Part shown: positions 11,601 to 21,780 of the stretch, in pieces
How positions within the stretch are numbered: position 1 is the stretch's first letter
Layout of the letters: each line of letters starts with the position of its first letter
Assembly (NCBI RefSeq): GCF_011386835.1
Contig: NC_088791.1
Coordinates: forward strand, 56,811,498 to 56,875,497
Reading direction: 5' to 3'
DNA: 64,000 nucleotides
From: Chrysemys picta bellii
Lineage: Eukaryota > Chordata > Testudines > Emydidae
Made by a program: the position numbers and the translations under genes
The notes under the pieces: generated by a model
Told to the model about the DNA's origin: nothing
What the model saw: the letters and a program-made list of their open reading frames with translations, nothing else
The model's database searches: none

Positions 11601-11651
11601 TCATCCCCCGAAACTCCCAGCCGCCCAGCGGAAGAAGCTGAGCTTTTTGTA

Positions 11652-11813
11652 TGTGCTATGCAGGTTCTGGGGCTGCTGAGAAGGCAGTATCTGCTACTTA
11701 GCTTCCTGGGGTTCATCAATAATCTGTCTGCAGTTCAGGGAGATTACAATGAACCTGGGAAGCTGAATAGCAGATATTGCTGCCTCATCTGCCCCAGAAC
11801 CTGCATAGCGCAT
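11652..11813. repeat. Inverted repeat with 65-bp arms
   Basis: The arm at 11652-11716 is repeated inverted at 11749-11813 (both carry TATGCAGGTTCTGGGGC), with a spacer of about 32 bp. It looks like a foldback segment of an interspersed repeat; the class is unknown. Confidence 0.75.
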
Positions 11814-12620
11814 AATAATAAGCAAAAACCCGGCTTCCCGCAGCAGCATAGCCTTCCCTGGCCTATTATCTCCGCTGCCCATGGGTCTAGCCCAAGAAAA
11901 GGGGGGTTCATCTCAGCATTGCCAACTCTTGTGAATATCCTTGTTTTTCTTAAAGCCCCAGCTGCTGGAATCAGAAGCTTGCACAAGAATCCCAGCTCTC
12001 ATTAAAAATCCACCAGTCAATCAATAAAAATTCTAGCCCTCATGGTTGCATGAGGCCAGCATACCCAGAAGGTCAGAAACCAGAAAATAAATAAGCCCTG
12101 CTTCCATTATCTGTATGGTGGGAGGGGAGAGAGAAAGGCAGATAGCACTTACTATTTAGTGGTGTGTCAGAGTTACAGCGTGAAGTGTTCTCCTGACAAG
12201 AAAGTGGAAGCTAGAGGAGCAGAGCTGAGGCTCAGGGCTCTTTCCTCAGAAGAGGTGGAGCCTTTTGGGGGGCAGGGGACATGTGCCCAATGATGATTCC
12301 TGTGTTGAGGGGTGGACTGGGAGAGGAGTCACAGCCTCATTTCAGATTTTAGGAAATGTCTCTCATTTTCAGTGCAGGGGGCAAGACAGCTGACTTACAG
12401 ACCCTTTGTGTCAGCATGGCTGGCCCAAAGGGGCCCCAGGGCAATGGCAAAGCAGGGCCTGAGTGTTTTAATAAATATTTGCATCAGCTACTTGTAATCC
12501 ATGACAACAGGTGATGAACCCATGGCTCTTTTTGTAAACACACTGACATTTTGTTAACCTAAATTCCCACTGTAGCCTCACTTGGCTATACCGTTCTTCT
12601 TCATGTGGTTTCCTAAGGTG
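11814..12620. other. No gene recognised
   Basis: Sequence near 11930-12010 (CCAACTCTTGTGA followed by AAGCCCCAGCTGCTGGAATCA) looks like an old interspersed repeat. Nothing else is recognised. Confidence 0.5.
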
Positions 12621-12623
12621 CTG

Positions 12624-12754
12624 TATCAGAGGGGTAGCCGTGTTAGTCTGAATCTGTAGAAAGCAACAGAGGGTCCTGTGGCACCTTTAAGACTAACAGA
12701 AGTATTGGGAGCATAAGCTTTCATGGGTAAGAACTTCACTTCTTCAGATACAAG
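12624..12754 (-). mobile_element. Solo Penelope-type arm
   Basis: One arm of a Penelope terminal sequence, with GTTAGTCTGAATCTGTAGA, then GGCACCTTTAAGACTAAC and AGCATAAGCTTTCATGGG. On the minus strand CTGAAGA and GAAAGC of the hammerhead core remain, but the helix II arms no longer pair. No clear target duplication was found. Confidence 0.7.
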
Positions 12755-15700
12755 TAGTACTGTTGTGCCCTATTACACTCTGCTGTGTTCTGCTCAAGAG
12801 ATGGCTGCATTCTAGTGCTCAGTAGAATGAATTCCTGTATGTGTCCCTTACCTACCTTACAGGAGGGTTGAGAGGTTTAGCCAGTGCTCCACTGCCTAGG
12901 TGCTTGGATACCACAGTTGATGGGGGTGGTATAATGACCTACCTAGAACAGAATTTCATCTTGCAGAGTCATTTAGACCTGTGCAAGCAAAAATCAGACT
13001 TGACATTTGTAAAGTGCTTGAACTCCTTGGATGAAAATGATAGAAGTGCAATGCAGTGTTATTTTGCTATTTTTATGGCTCATTGTCAAATCCCTGAAAG
13101 CAGATTTAAAAGGAAAAAGCTGACACAACTTTATTTACATCCACCAGACAAAAACTTATTGAAAACCAAATAAGGTCACTGAACTGCATAAACTGAACAA
13201 AATCCAGGAAATACCTAGCTTAGTCCTCACGTGACCACTGCAACCACAATTTCACTTTTCCCATTATCCCACCTACAGGTATCACTCGTAATACACATAC
13301 CTTCTGCCTTCACTTCCATACATGTACAACCTTGATTTCCAGTCAAATGGAGTGATCAGAAATGGATGTCTTCTAAAGGTTCAGATTAAGTGTTGAACTG
13401 GTTTGTGTTGAAGTACTTAGCTAGTTTATGTGGCACAGATTTGTAGTTGGTTATTATTCTGATTTATAAAAATATTGACAAATCTCTAGGTACCTTTAAC
13501 AAAGGTTATGAAGACAAATAATAAAGCTAGCTGGTAACACCAATATTTTTTACATCCCTCCCCCATTCCCAACAAAAATCAATCTCCAATAAAAGGTTCC
13601 CACAGGCATCCTTATGTTCTCACAAGCCTCACTGACTCCTTCCCTCCCCAACTGACTTAGAAAATAGATATGCTTTGTCATGGGCTTAAAAGACCAGAAG
13701 TGTTTCAGAGCAAAGTGGCTATTAGTTGAAAAGCTGCAGACGCCTCCACTGAGGGCTTCCTCTCTTTTAAATTGAGTGGGATCCAGATAGGGAGCTTCTA
13801 CTAATCACAGCTGCAATGGTATGGCATGATCTCTCAAATCGGCAGCCATTTTAAAGTTTTTTAAGTCGCAGCTCACTTGGTAACCAAGAGATAGCCAGTG
13901 CATATTGTGGAGCACTGATTTAATGTGCTTTAATATAAATAATTTAATATAAACACATTTTTATTTATATTACAAGAAAGAGAAAATTAACCCTATAAAG
14001 ACAAGGAAAGTCATACACACTCCACGGAGAATAAAAGTGACAAATCTTGACACAACCGTCTTAGACAGAAAAAGCAGAATGCAGAGAAACATCTCCAGAC
14101 AATCACAGCAGCAACAACATTTCATTTTAATTTACATGAGGCACTAAGATCAAGGCCTGAAATTTGGGACAATCCGCTTGGTTATTTGACAAAAAATTCT
14201 AGCTGCCGGTGGACAAGTGATCAGAAAAAACACTTTCCCAGCCTGCTGTCTCAGACATCTCTTCAAGCCAATGTGGTTGCATAGAAGTGAGAAGAGAATA
14301 CGGGCCATGATTTGCAATGTTGACACTCTTGAACGTGTAACTTATTGAACTTTTTTGAGGAACAGAAAGCAAATCTGACATTAGTAAATATTAATGTTCC
14401 TCAGTGTTTGAGATAGAATGTTAAGGACCATTTGTGAGTTCTGAAATAAGTTCTGTGTATATTAGATTTAATTATATATAATTTTTTAAATAGGCCACAT
14501 TTTGGGACTAAGGTACCTGAAAATGTCTCTTTAACCTATCAAACTGTATTTGACTATTCTTAACTATGCATCTTTACTTAAAGTATCTATTTTATCTGTA
14601 TTAGGCTCCAGTTTAGGAAAAGATCCCTATTCAGGAATAGCACTTAAGCATGTGCTTCAATTCATTGATTCTATTCTGTGCTAGTTAGGTTCTTACACTA
14701 ATCTCATCAAAGAAGTATCAAGTACAGAATCATATATTTGGATAATATTAAATGCATAGTGGCCCTTGCTTCTTCCATGGATTTAGCCACATAAATGGGA
14801 TTAATATATACACATATATAACTTATTACAATAGTAAAATATGCAGGATCAAATTCTGGAGCAGCTTTGACTTACGTCTCCTGAGGAGGATCTCATCTGC
14901 AGTGCACAGCTCATAGCATGGAATTGAACTTGCAGAGTTCTTGATCCTCCCTTACCAGAGATGAACAGGAGATATTGAACTTCATAAAGTGAGGGACTTC
15001 CATTCCAGGCAGGACGTCATTCTGTACTTCAGCAGTTGAATTTTAGTGTGTCTCTACTCACACTGTAGCCTCACTGTACACAGTGTCAAGAGTGTCAAAA
15101 GCTACATCCAGAGAGAGAGAGAGAGAGAGAGTGGTAAAAGAAAAGGCAAGAGTCAGTAAAAACTCTTGGGGAGAGTTTGCGTCCCTCAGCCCCAAACACT
15201 GGAGCAGGTTCAGAGCAGGCTTGGGGCTGAAAAGAGAAAGAAAAAGGAATGAGTAGATAAGGCTCTAAGAAGGGATGAGAGGGCAGGAAAAGTTCCAATC
15301 TGGAGAAGATGAGAGTGGAGACTAGGAAAATGACAGTCAGAAAAAAATGAACTCCATTGGAGCTATAGCAAGGAGCCCTATAAGAAGACAGAGAGGGGCC
15401 ATCTCCACAGGGACACAGAGAGAGTCAGAGCGCAAAGTGCCCTAAAAGGGACAAAAGCAAAATAAAGAAAGAGCCTGGAGAAGTACCAGGATAATGGAGC
15501 TAATGGCTCCTCTGATTCTCCACCCTGCCGCTCCACCCATGCTTTAATTTCGTTGTTGAATCACCCTGGATAAAATGGATACACCATGCTGAACAATTTC
15601 CAGGTGGAATCAGGACTTGTGAAGAGTGAGGAATACCAATTTACCCATATTCATCACGGGGGGAAAAGGAAGTTGATATTCTGCAAATATCAGGCCTCAC

Positions 15701-15800
15701 TGAAAATCAATAGAATTAGTATGAAAAAGTAAAGAAAACGCTCGTTTATTTCACTAAGAATCCAGAGCTGTCCCAAGACATTAATAAAAAATAAATGGTA
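12755..15800. other. No gene recognised
   Basis: Mostly AT-rich sequence. The 110-codon open frame at 12841-13173 has no recognisable domain. A GA microsatellite sits at 15109-15132. A phrase of the family GCACTTAAGCATGTGCTT, also seen near 51250 and 58840, is at 14640-14660. Confidence 0.5.
15109..15132. repeat. GA dinucleotide microsatellite
   Basis: A run of about 12 AG/GA units. Confidence 0.9.
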
Positions 15801-16059
15801 GATGCAAAGAAAAAGGAAGAACATGGGGAGACACTTGCATAGCAGGTGGGAACTACGTAGAATAAAAGTAACAGTTGGGGACACGAAGGTTATGGCAAAA
15901 TCTTTGACCTACAAAAATAGTTTTCATAAAGACTTTGCGAGAGAAGAATTTAATAGAGGAAAACCAGAAAGAAAGGAAAGAGGAGATCAAACCAGGGAAG
16001 GCTACAAAGCTCTCAGTCTTATTGCAGATGTGCTGAGAATGGTGGAAAAATATCCCACA

Positions 16060-16848
16060 AAGAGAAAATTTCTACAGCAGACCTGGCAACAGAGCTTCAT
16101 GGCAGTAACGAGAGAGTGAAAAAGAGCCAGAGAAAGAGAAGTGTCCAACAGACGTGACTGTAGAGCTGCAGATGTCGGAGTGTGATACTGATCAGAATGA
16201 AGTTCTGACTCCTTTGCTGCCACGTCAGTTCAGAGGAGCAGTTCAGTGACGATTGTAATCATAAACCTGTGCTGGATTTATCAGCAAATTTAACAGATAA
16301 GCCCACAAATGTAGAGACTCTGATGCCACGCAAACTAGATCAAGCCTGGAGCTTATTGCAGATGAAAACAAGTTAGTTCACTGACTGGATTCAAATTAGG
16401 CTCCACACAAACTATTGGTGCTACTATGACTTGAAAGATGCCTAATTTGCAGAAGAACTTACAGTCTGTTGCAGAAGGCAGGCAAAATGAACTCCTGTTC
16501 CACAGACAGAGGGATGACATCCTGCATGGATATAGTGAGAGCTATTCAGATGTAGACTTGCAGTTGGCAAACCTTATGAAGTGGAAGAGGATGCTCAATT
16601 TGATCAAGAAGATTGTGAACCAGACACTATGGGGAACCCAGAGCTAGAGAATGTAAAAAGCAACTTAAAGAAATACAAACAAAATAAAGCCAAGGAGCAG
16701 GAAAAGGGCAGTACAGAGACAAAGAGAGTACTGAGACGGCCAAGGGACAGGAGGAAAAGGGAAAGCCAAAAGTCCAAGGAAAAAAAACCTGGTGAAATAA
16801 AACTTAGTAGCAACAAAACTTCAATATTTATCACAAAGCGAAAGGATT
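16060..16848 (+). pseudogene. Frameshifted coding-like block, unidentified
   Basis: Successive frames read as ordinary hydrophilic protein and hand over to one another at small indels. About 16033-16164 holds a Lys/Ser-rich stretch with ADLATELHGSNERVKKSQRK. About 16155-16230 holds VELQMSECDTDQNEVLTPLL. About 16225-16368 holds FSDDCNHKPVLDLSANL and DQAWSLLQMKTS. 16438-16600 holds DDILHGYSESYSDVDLQLAN. 16581-16850 is highly charged, with KEQEKGSTETKRVLRRPRDR and a stop. I recognise no family. The pattern suggests a dead gene or retrocopy of a Lys/Glu-rich, probably nuclear, protein. No poly(A) tail or target duplication was identified, so a retrocopy origin is only a guess. Confidence 0.4.
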
Positions 16849-16978
16849 AGTAGAGGTGAGACCAGGACAAAAAGTTTTGGCTCAAGAGCTTTAAGAAGAT
16901 GTTAATATAAATAGTTTTAAATGATTTGGGTATTATTTTGAATTCTTTATATTAAGTAAAAACAGTTTTAAAACTATA

Positions 16979-17897
16979 CAGTAACTCCTCACTTAAAGTC
17001 GTCCTGGTTAATGTTGTCTGATTGTTATATTGCTGATCAATTAGGGAACCAGGGTGGAGCGGCAACCCCCCATCAGCTCCCCGCTCCTCTAAGTTCCCTG
17101 TGCAGTAGCCACCCAGCAGGCTACCATTGCCTGCAGTTCAGCTGTCCCTCCTCCCACTGCCATGTGCTGCTCCTGCCCCCTGCCTTGGAGCTGCTCCTGG
17201 GAGTCTCCTGCTTGCTGTGCAGGGGAGGGGGGATGAGGGGGGCTAATGTAGGGTGTCCCCCTCCCCCCTTCTCTTGCCCCCCGCTTACCCCTTCTCCATA
17301 TAGAGCAGGATGTGGACAGGACAGGGCTCAGGATGGAGAGAGCTTGCTGGCCGCAGCTGCTGTCTCAACTTCCTGATCTTTTTAAAGGCAATATACTTAG
17401 AGTGATGCCAGCGTACTTAAAGGGGCAATGCGCATCTCTCTCCCACTCACAGGGTGTGTGTCTCTGTCTCTGTCTGCCATACTGTCTCCCCTCCCTCCAT
17501 TCGTGCTGCCTTGTAGAGTGTGATGCTACATTAACAACAATGTGTAATTGAGCCCTTGAGGGCTCAGCCGAATGCTAGTTCATCATTTAGCAGTAAGGCA
17601 TTCCCTGGGAAATATCCCACCCTCTTCCACCCTCTGACTTCACCACCTCAACCAAGCTTCACAATCATCATTGCTGTGTACAGTATTAAATTGTTTGTTT
17701 GAAACTTATAGTGTGTGTGTGTGTGTGTGTGTGTGTGTATTATATAGTTTTTTTGTCTGGTGAAAAAAATTTCCCTGGAACCTAACCCTCCCCCACTTAC
17801 ATTAATTCTTATGGGGAAATTAGATTCGCTTAACATCATTTTGCTTAAAGTCGCATTTTTCAGGAACATAACTACAATGTTAAGTGAGGAATTACTG
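16979..17897. mobile_element. Mariner-like element, non-autonomous
   Basis: The ends are inverted copies of CAGTAACTCCTCACTTAA (one mismatch at the right end), flanked by TA on both sides (16977-16978 and 17898-17899), as expected for Tc1/mariner insertions. Just inside each end a TTAAAGTCG motif recurs in inverted form. The interior encodes no transposase and includes a GT microsatellite. Confidence 0.8.
17711..17738. repeat. GT dinucleotide microsatellite
   Basis: About 14 uninterrupted GT units inside the mariner-like element. Confidence 0.95.
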
Positions 17898-17899
17898 TA

Positions 17900-18620
17900 C
17901 AGAAAATGAAATGTGGAGTTGGTTTGAATTTGTAGAGTTCGTGGTCCTCCAGTCACCAGTAAAGACCAGCATATGTTATAGGGGGGACTTAATAAAGGGA
18001 GGGACTTTTACGATAGGAGATCATGCTCTAGCCCTCTCCTAAAGCAATAGGGGGCAGATCCTCAACGGGTAGAAATTGCCATAGCTTCATTGACTTCAGC
18101 ATACTTACATCAGCTAAGGATCTGTCACTAGCATTGGGTGTCTAACTGCTCACACCACACATGGTACTGCACTGGAGTTCCTAATATTGAACATTTGCAA
18201 GTTCAGGGTTTTATGCCTATGGTTTAACAAAGTCTGTGATCAGTGTGGTTATTAGATATAAATGATACATCATGTTACATAAAGAGATATAAGGTTTATA
18301 TTAAGTTGAGAGAACAGAATTAGTTGTCTTCCAATAGAGGAGCATCTTCTAGTGGGACTTGCTGAAAATTACAGTTAGTTAAATAATGAATTTCTGGTCT
18401 TTAAAATAGCTAAGCTGAAGTGTAAGTGCTACACTTACATATGATGGAGAAAAACTAGAATAGTAATGATTTCATTTCCTCTCAATAATATTATTGAGAG
18501 GAAATATTTGTGTTGGTAAATGGATAATTCCTTAAAATCATAGGGAAAGAAAACCCGAGCCTGACTAGTGGAGAGAATGTAATCAATCACATTTGCATGC
18601 AACTATGAGAGATAAGGTCA
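17900..18620. other. No gene recognised
   Basis: The piece 18055-18128 belongs to the short palindromic GGATCTG...CAGATCC family seen also near 20113, 29655, 43490 and 61040. A local palindrome, TTTCCTCTCAATAATATTATT, lies at 18474-18504. Confidence 0.5.
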
Positions 18621-18622
18621 CA

Positions 18623-18748
18623 GGGTGAGGTAATATATTTTATTGGACCAACTTCTGTTGGTGAGAGAAATACAGACCTGAGGAGGAATTTGAAAGCTTG
18701 CCTCTCTTACAAACAGAAGTTGGTCCAATAAAATATATTACCTCACCC
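18623..18748. mobile_element. Palindromic Penelope-type unit, second family
   Basis: The two arms start GGGTGAGGTAATATATTTTA and match perfectly for about 37 bp (18623-18659 and 18712-18748). The centre carries, on the plus strand, CTGAGGA and GAAAGCTTG, remnants of a hammerhead core with helix II largely deleted. A related, more decayed copy is at 24286. Assignment to a Penelope family is inferred from the arm-ribozyme layout. Confidence 0.6.
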
Positions 18749-19382
18749 ATCTTGTCTGTTGATCATATTTGCTGTTTTGCAGCAATTTATTTCTGAAGAC
18801 CTCTTAAAATTAAACAAACAAAAAAAACTGACACACTTCTTAGCTTTTGATATGGAAATGTTCAGTGGTTCTCTGCAAAAAAAAAAAATAGGTGCAGTTG
18901 GACAGATGGAGGTGAGCGGTGTCAGTAGGTTTCTAGTGTGTTGCATGAATGACCTTTCCAGAGAAGATACCAATGGATTGCAAACATGCTAAAATAACCT
19001 GGTTTTAGTGCAGGAAATGGAGGCTACCATTCTAGTGTGTCTCTACAAAGTAACTTCCCTTTTCACATCAGTTTAAAAAAGTACCAGTGTCTAATATGTG
19101 ACAGTTGGATTCAGAGCAACTGCAGCATCCCTTCTAAAAGGGGTGTAAAGTTCCCAGGCTACCCAGCTGGCTGCCAGCCTGATGGGCAAGTGAGCTGCCT
19201 GGCTACCAGGCTCTCTGGGCTCCCCAGCTCCCTGAGTGAAATACTTAGCAGATGGGCCACCTCCCCAGCTTGCTGGGTAGGGAGCCTGGGGGTTGGCCAG
19301 CTTAGCAGGTCATGGAGAGGGGAGACTGGGAGCCTGTGAAACGAAGTAACCCACTGAATGGGCTGCTGTGAGTCCTGGGAAG
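18749..19382. other. No gene recognised
   Basis: Open frames on both strands at 18743-18992 overlap and lack domains. The part 19140-19330 is a GC-richer CAGGCT/CCAGCT-type segment, probably an interspersed repeat of unknown class. Confidence 0.45.
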
Positions 19383-19453
19383 AATATTTTGTTTTGGAAA
19401 CACCAAAACTTTCCTGCTGTTGGAACTTTTTGGTGTTTCCAAAACAAAATATT
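19383..19453. repeat. Perfect 26-bp inverted repeat
   Basis: Arms 19383-19408 and 19428-19453 are exact inverted copies (containing TTTTGGAAACACCAAAA) around a 19-bp loop. It probably belongs to a MITE that continues to about 19580. Confidence 0.85.
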
Positions 19454-20811
19454 GTGGAATTTCAGTTCCACAAAGCATTTTGAGTTTTTGGCTTTTTCCT
19501 GATTTGGTATGAAAAAAATATTCCATAAACTTGAAATTTGTCATGGGAGGGAAATTCTGTTTCTCAGCCAGCTCTAATTTTGTTCTTTTGCATGGAATGC
19601 TTATCCATCTTCATTTTTTGTGAGGCATAGAATCAAATGTATGCTAAAACATAATGTCTTCTGCTTATTTTAATGAATATTGTTAAATGCTGCAAAAATA
19701 ATTCCATGCTGCGAACACATCTCTAAATTATGTCTAACTTTAATACAAAGTAAATTTTAAGGGGAATGTATTCATTACCTTAGCCCTGAGATTTGGGTAC
19801 ATTTTGAATACACATTTGTACATCTTCATCTATGTCTGTGTTTTCCACAATTGTGCATGCAAAACAGAGCTCTCCAGATGCAAATAGATATTTAGGCATT
19901 CACGTTCCCATTTTGCATATACAAATATCTTATATGATCACACAGCTTCACAAAAGTAGGCACAAGAACACATGCAAAACTTGGGTCTTGCTCTATGAAA
20001 ATCTTATCCAAAACTGAATTTGTTTTGTCATTTCTCCCCTTCTCCTAAAAGGAGTCCAGTATTTCCATGTCAAAACCTTGATTAACCTCCTGTTTCTCTT
20101 GTGTTAGACTATTGAGGGCCAGATCTTCAGCTGGTATGTATCATCATAGCTCCATTGAGGACCTGGCCCCACATCTTGCAGCTCTCTGGTTATGGTGAGT
20201 TGTGGCTTCAAAAAATTCCTTAGGAGCCTATAAAATTGTTTCTTATTTGGTCCAGTGGGTCAGTATTAACTAACACAAATTGCTCCCTCTCCCGGGGATG
20301 AATTCCCTTCTAGCCTACTTTACAGATAAATTAACTTTCTGAATATAGTAATTTTCTTGAGCTAGTTTATTTTATAGGCAACATACTGCAAAATAAACCT
20401 GCTTAGAAATCCATTTGCCTACAGAGGCCTTTAAATAAAAAGGTTTTGATTGTTTACTTCTTAACAGGAATTTATACTCTCCGTTTGTACATACAAAATA
20501 CATCTTTGACAGCAGTCTGAAGGTTGACAACCTTGGTGAAGATGCATATGTAAATAAGATGCAGGGGATCTCTAGTATGATTGATTAATGTGTCTGAAGC
20601 CTCCTTTTCTGAGGGGAGGCTATGTACTTTAATGGGAACTACTTGCATGAATTTTTGAGAGTCACTTGGAGACCTGAGCTCCTATGAATTTGTTCAGTAT
20701 AAATATGAACTTTCTTGAAAAAAATTATCTACAGGGCCATTTTTGCAGAGAGTCAAAAGAGACTTAACTGTAGTTCCTCTTTCTACTTCTGTGAACATTT
20801 AATCCTTTTAG
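19454..20811. other. No gene recognised
   Basis: AT-rich sequence. A fragment of the palindromic GGGCCAGATCTTCAGCTGG family is at 20113-20170. No supported gene. Confidence 0.5.
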
Positions 20812-20870
20812 CAGGGTGGCTTGCCCCTCTAAGGGCTATAGGCCTGGGGCCAACCAACCCTAGATACTAA

Positions 20871-21089
20871 GGGATTGTCTACACTTAAAACGCTACAGTG
20901 GTACAGTTGTGTTGTTGTAGCACTTCAGTGAAGACACTGCCTATGCAGACGGGGGTGGGGGGATTCACCTCCCCGAGAGTAAAGAATTCTTCCGTTGACC
21001 TAGAGCTATCTACACTGGGGGTTAGGTCGGTATAACTACCTCTCTCAGGGATGTGGATGCTGACGTAAATTCCTCGTGTAGACGAGGCC
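20871..21089. mobile_element. Harbinger-like MITE, GTCTACAC family
   Basis: Starts GGGATTGTCTACAC, ends GTGTAGACGAGGCC, with TAA on both sides (20868-20870 and 21090-21092). It lies in the left arm of the foldback element. Confidence 0.75.
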
Positions 21090-21333
21090 TAAGTAGGCAC
21101 ACCTGAGCAGGGATCATCTCATTCGCCTACAAAGAGCAGCAGGAAGCTACAGAGATTATTTCCCAATTTCACTGAGGCCTTCGGCTTTGTAACTGTGGGG
21201 TCTGAGCATGAGCAATCAGTCTCCACAGTCACAAAGTTGAAGGCATTGGTGAACTGGGAAATAAAGCAATTCCACCACCCTTCTCGGCAGCCTTCTGTTG
21301 CTCTTTATAGGGGAGTCCACTGATCCCTTTGCA

Positions 21334-21702
21334 CAGGGCCGTCCTTACCCATACACAAAGTACACAACTGCGTAGGGCACCAGGAAATTCGGGGCACCAA
21401 ATTTCCTGGTGCCCTGCGCGGCTGTGTGCTGTTCCAGCCCCTGCAGAGCCCCACCCCCACTCCCCTGAGCTCTGCAGATGGCCGGACCTGCACTCACCGG
21501 CGGTGGGAAGTGCAGACTCGGCCCCAGCCACGCTGCTGGTGAGTGCTGGGGGGTGGTTCCCCCCCAAACCAGCTCCGCCCCCCGCACTGGAGGCCTGGGG
21601 CCTGCCCCCCTGCAGAGGCCTGGGTGCCGCGGAGGTGTGGGGCCCCACACACCCCTCGGGGGGGGGGCTGCATAGGGCCCCAGAATAGCTAGGGACGGCC
21701 CT
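21334..21702. mobile_element. hAT-like MITE, CAGGGCCGTCC ends
   Basis: The termini CAGGGCCGTCC and GGACGGCCCT are inverted copies. Flanking 8-mers CCTTTGCA and GCTGTGCA match at six positions. The GC-rich interior yields overlapping open frames without homology. It lies in the right arm of the foldback element. Confidence 0.7.
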
Positions 21703-21780
21703 GCTGTGCAGGTATCTCTACTAAATAACTAGGCTTGGTTGGCCCCTGGCCTAGAGCCCTTAAAGGGGCAAGCCACCCTG

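Larger units (their letters stand above)
20812..21780. mobile_element. Large foldback element with nested insertions
   Basis: The outer ends are inverted copies starting CAGGGTGGCTTGCCCCT. The inverted repeat continues inward: CAAAGAGCAGCAGGAAGC at about 21129 answers GCAGCCTTCTGTTGCTCTTT near 21287, and ATTTCCCAATTTCACTGAGG answers its partner near 21245-21263, with the centre near 21220. The left arm is split by the MITE at 20871 and the right arm by the hAT at 21334. No target duplication is evident, so the class is uncertain. Confidence 0.75.

Noticed and set aside
10845..11604. A cluster of 60-94-codon frames rich in Pro, Ala and Gly
   Set aside because: Product of the CCAGCCCCAG composite repeat; frames occur on both strands in all phases.
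21229..21688. 119- to 139-codon frames on both strands
   Set aside because: They fall inside a GC-rich hAT MITE and the centre of a foldback element.
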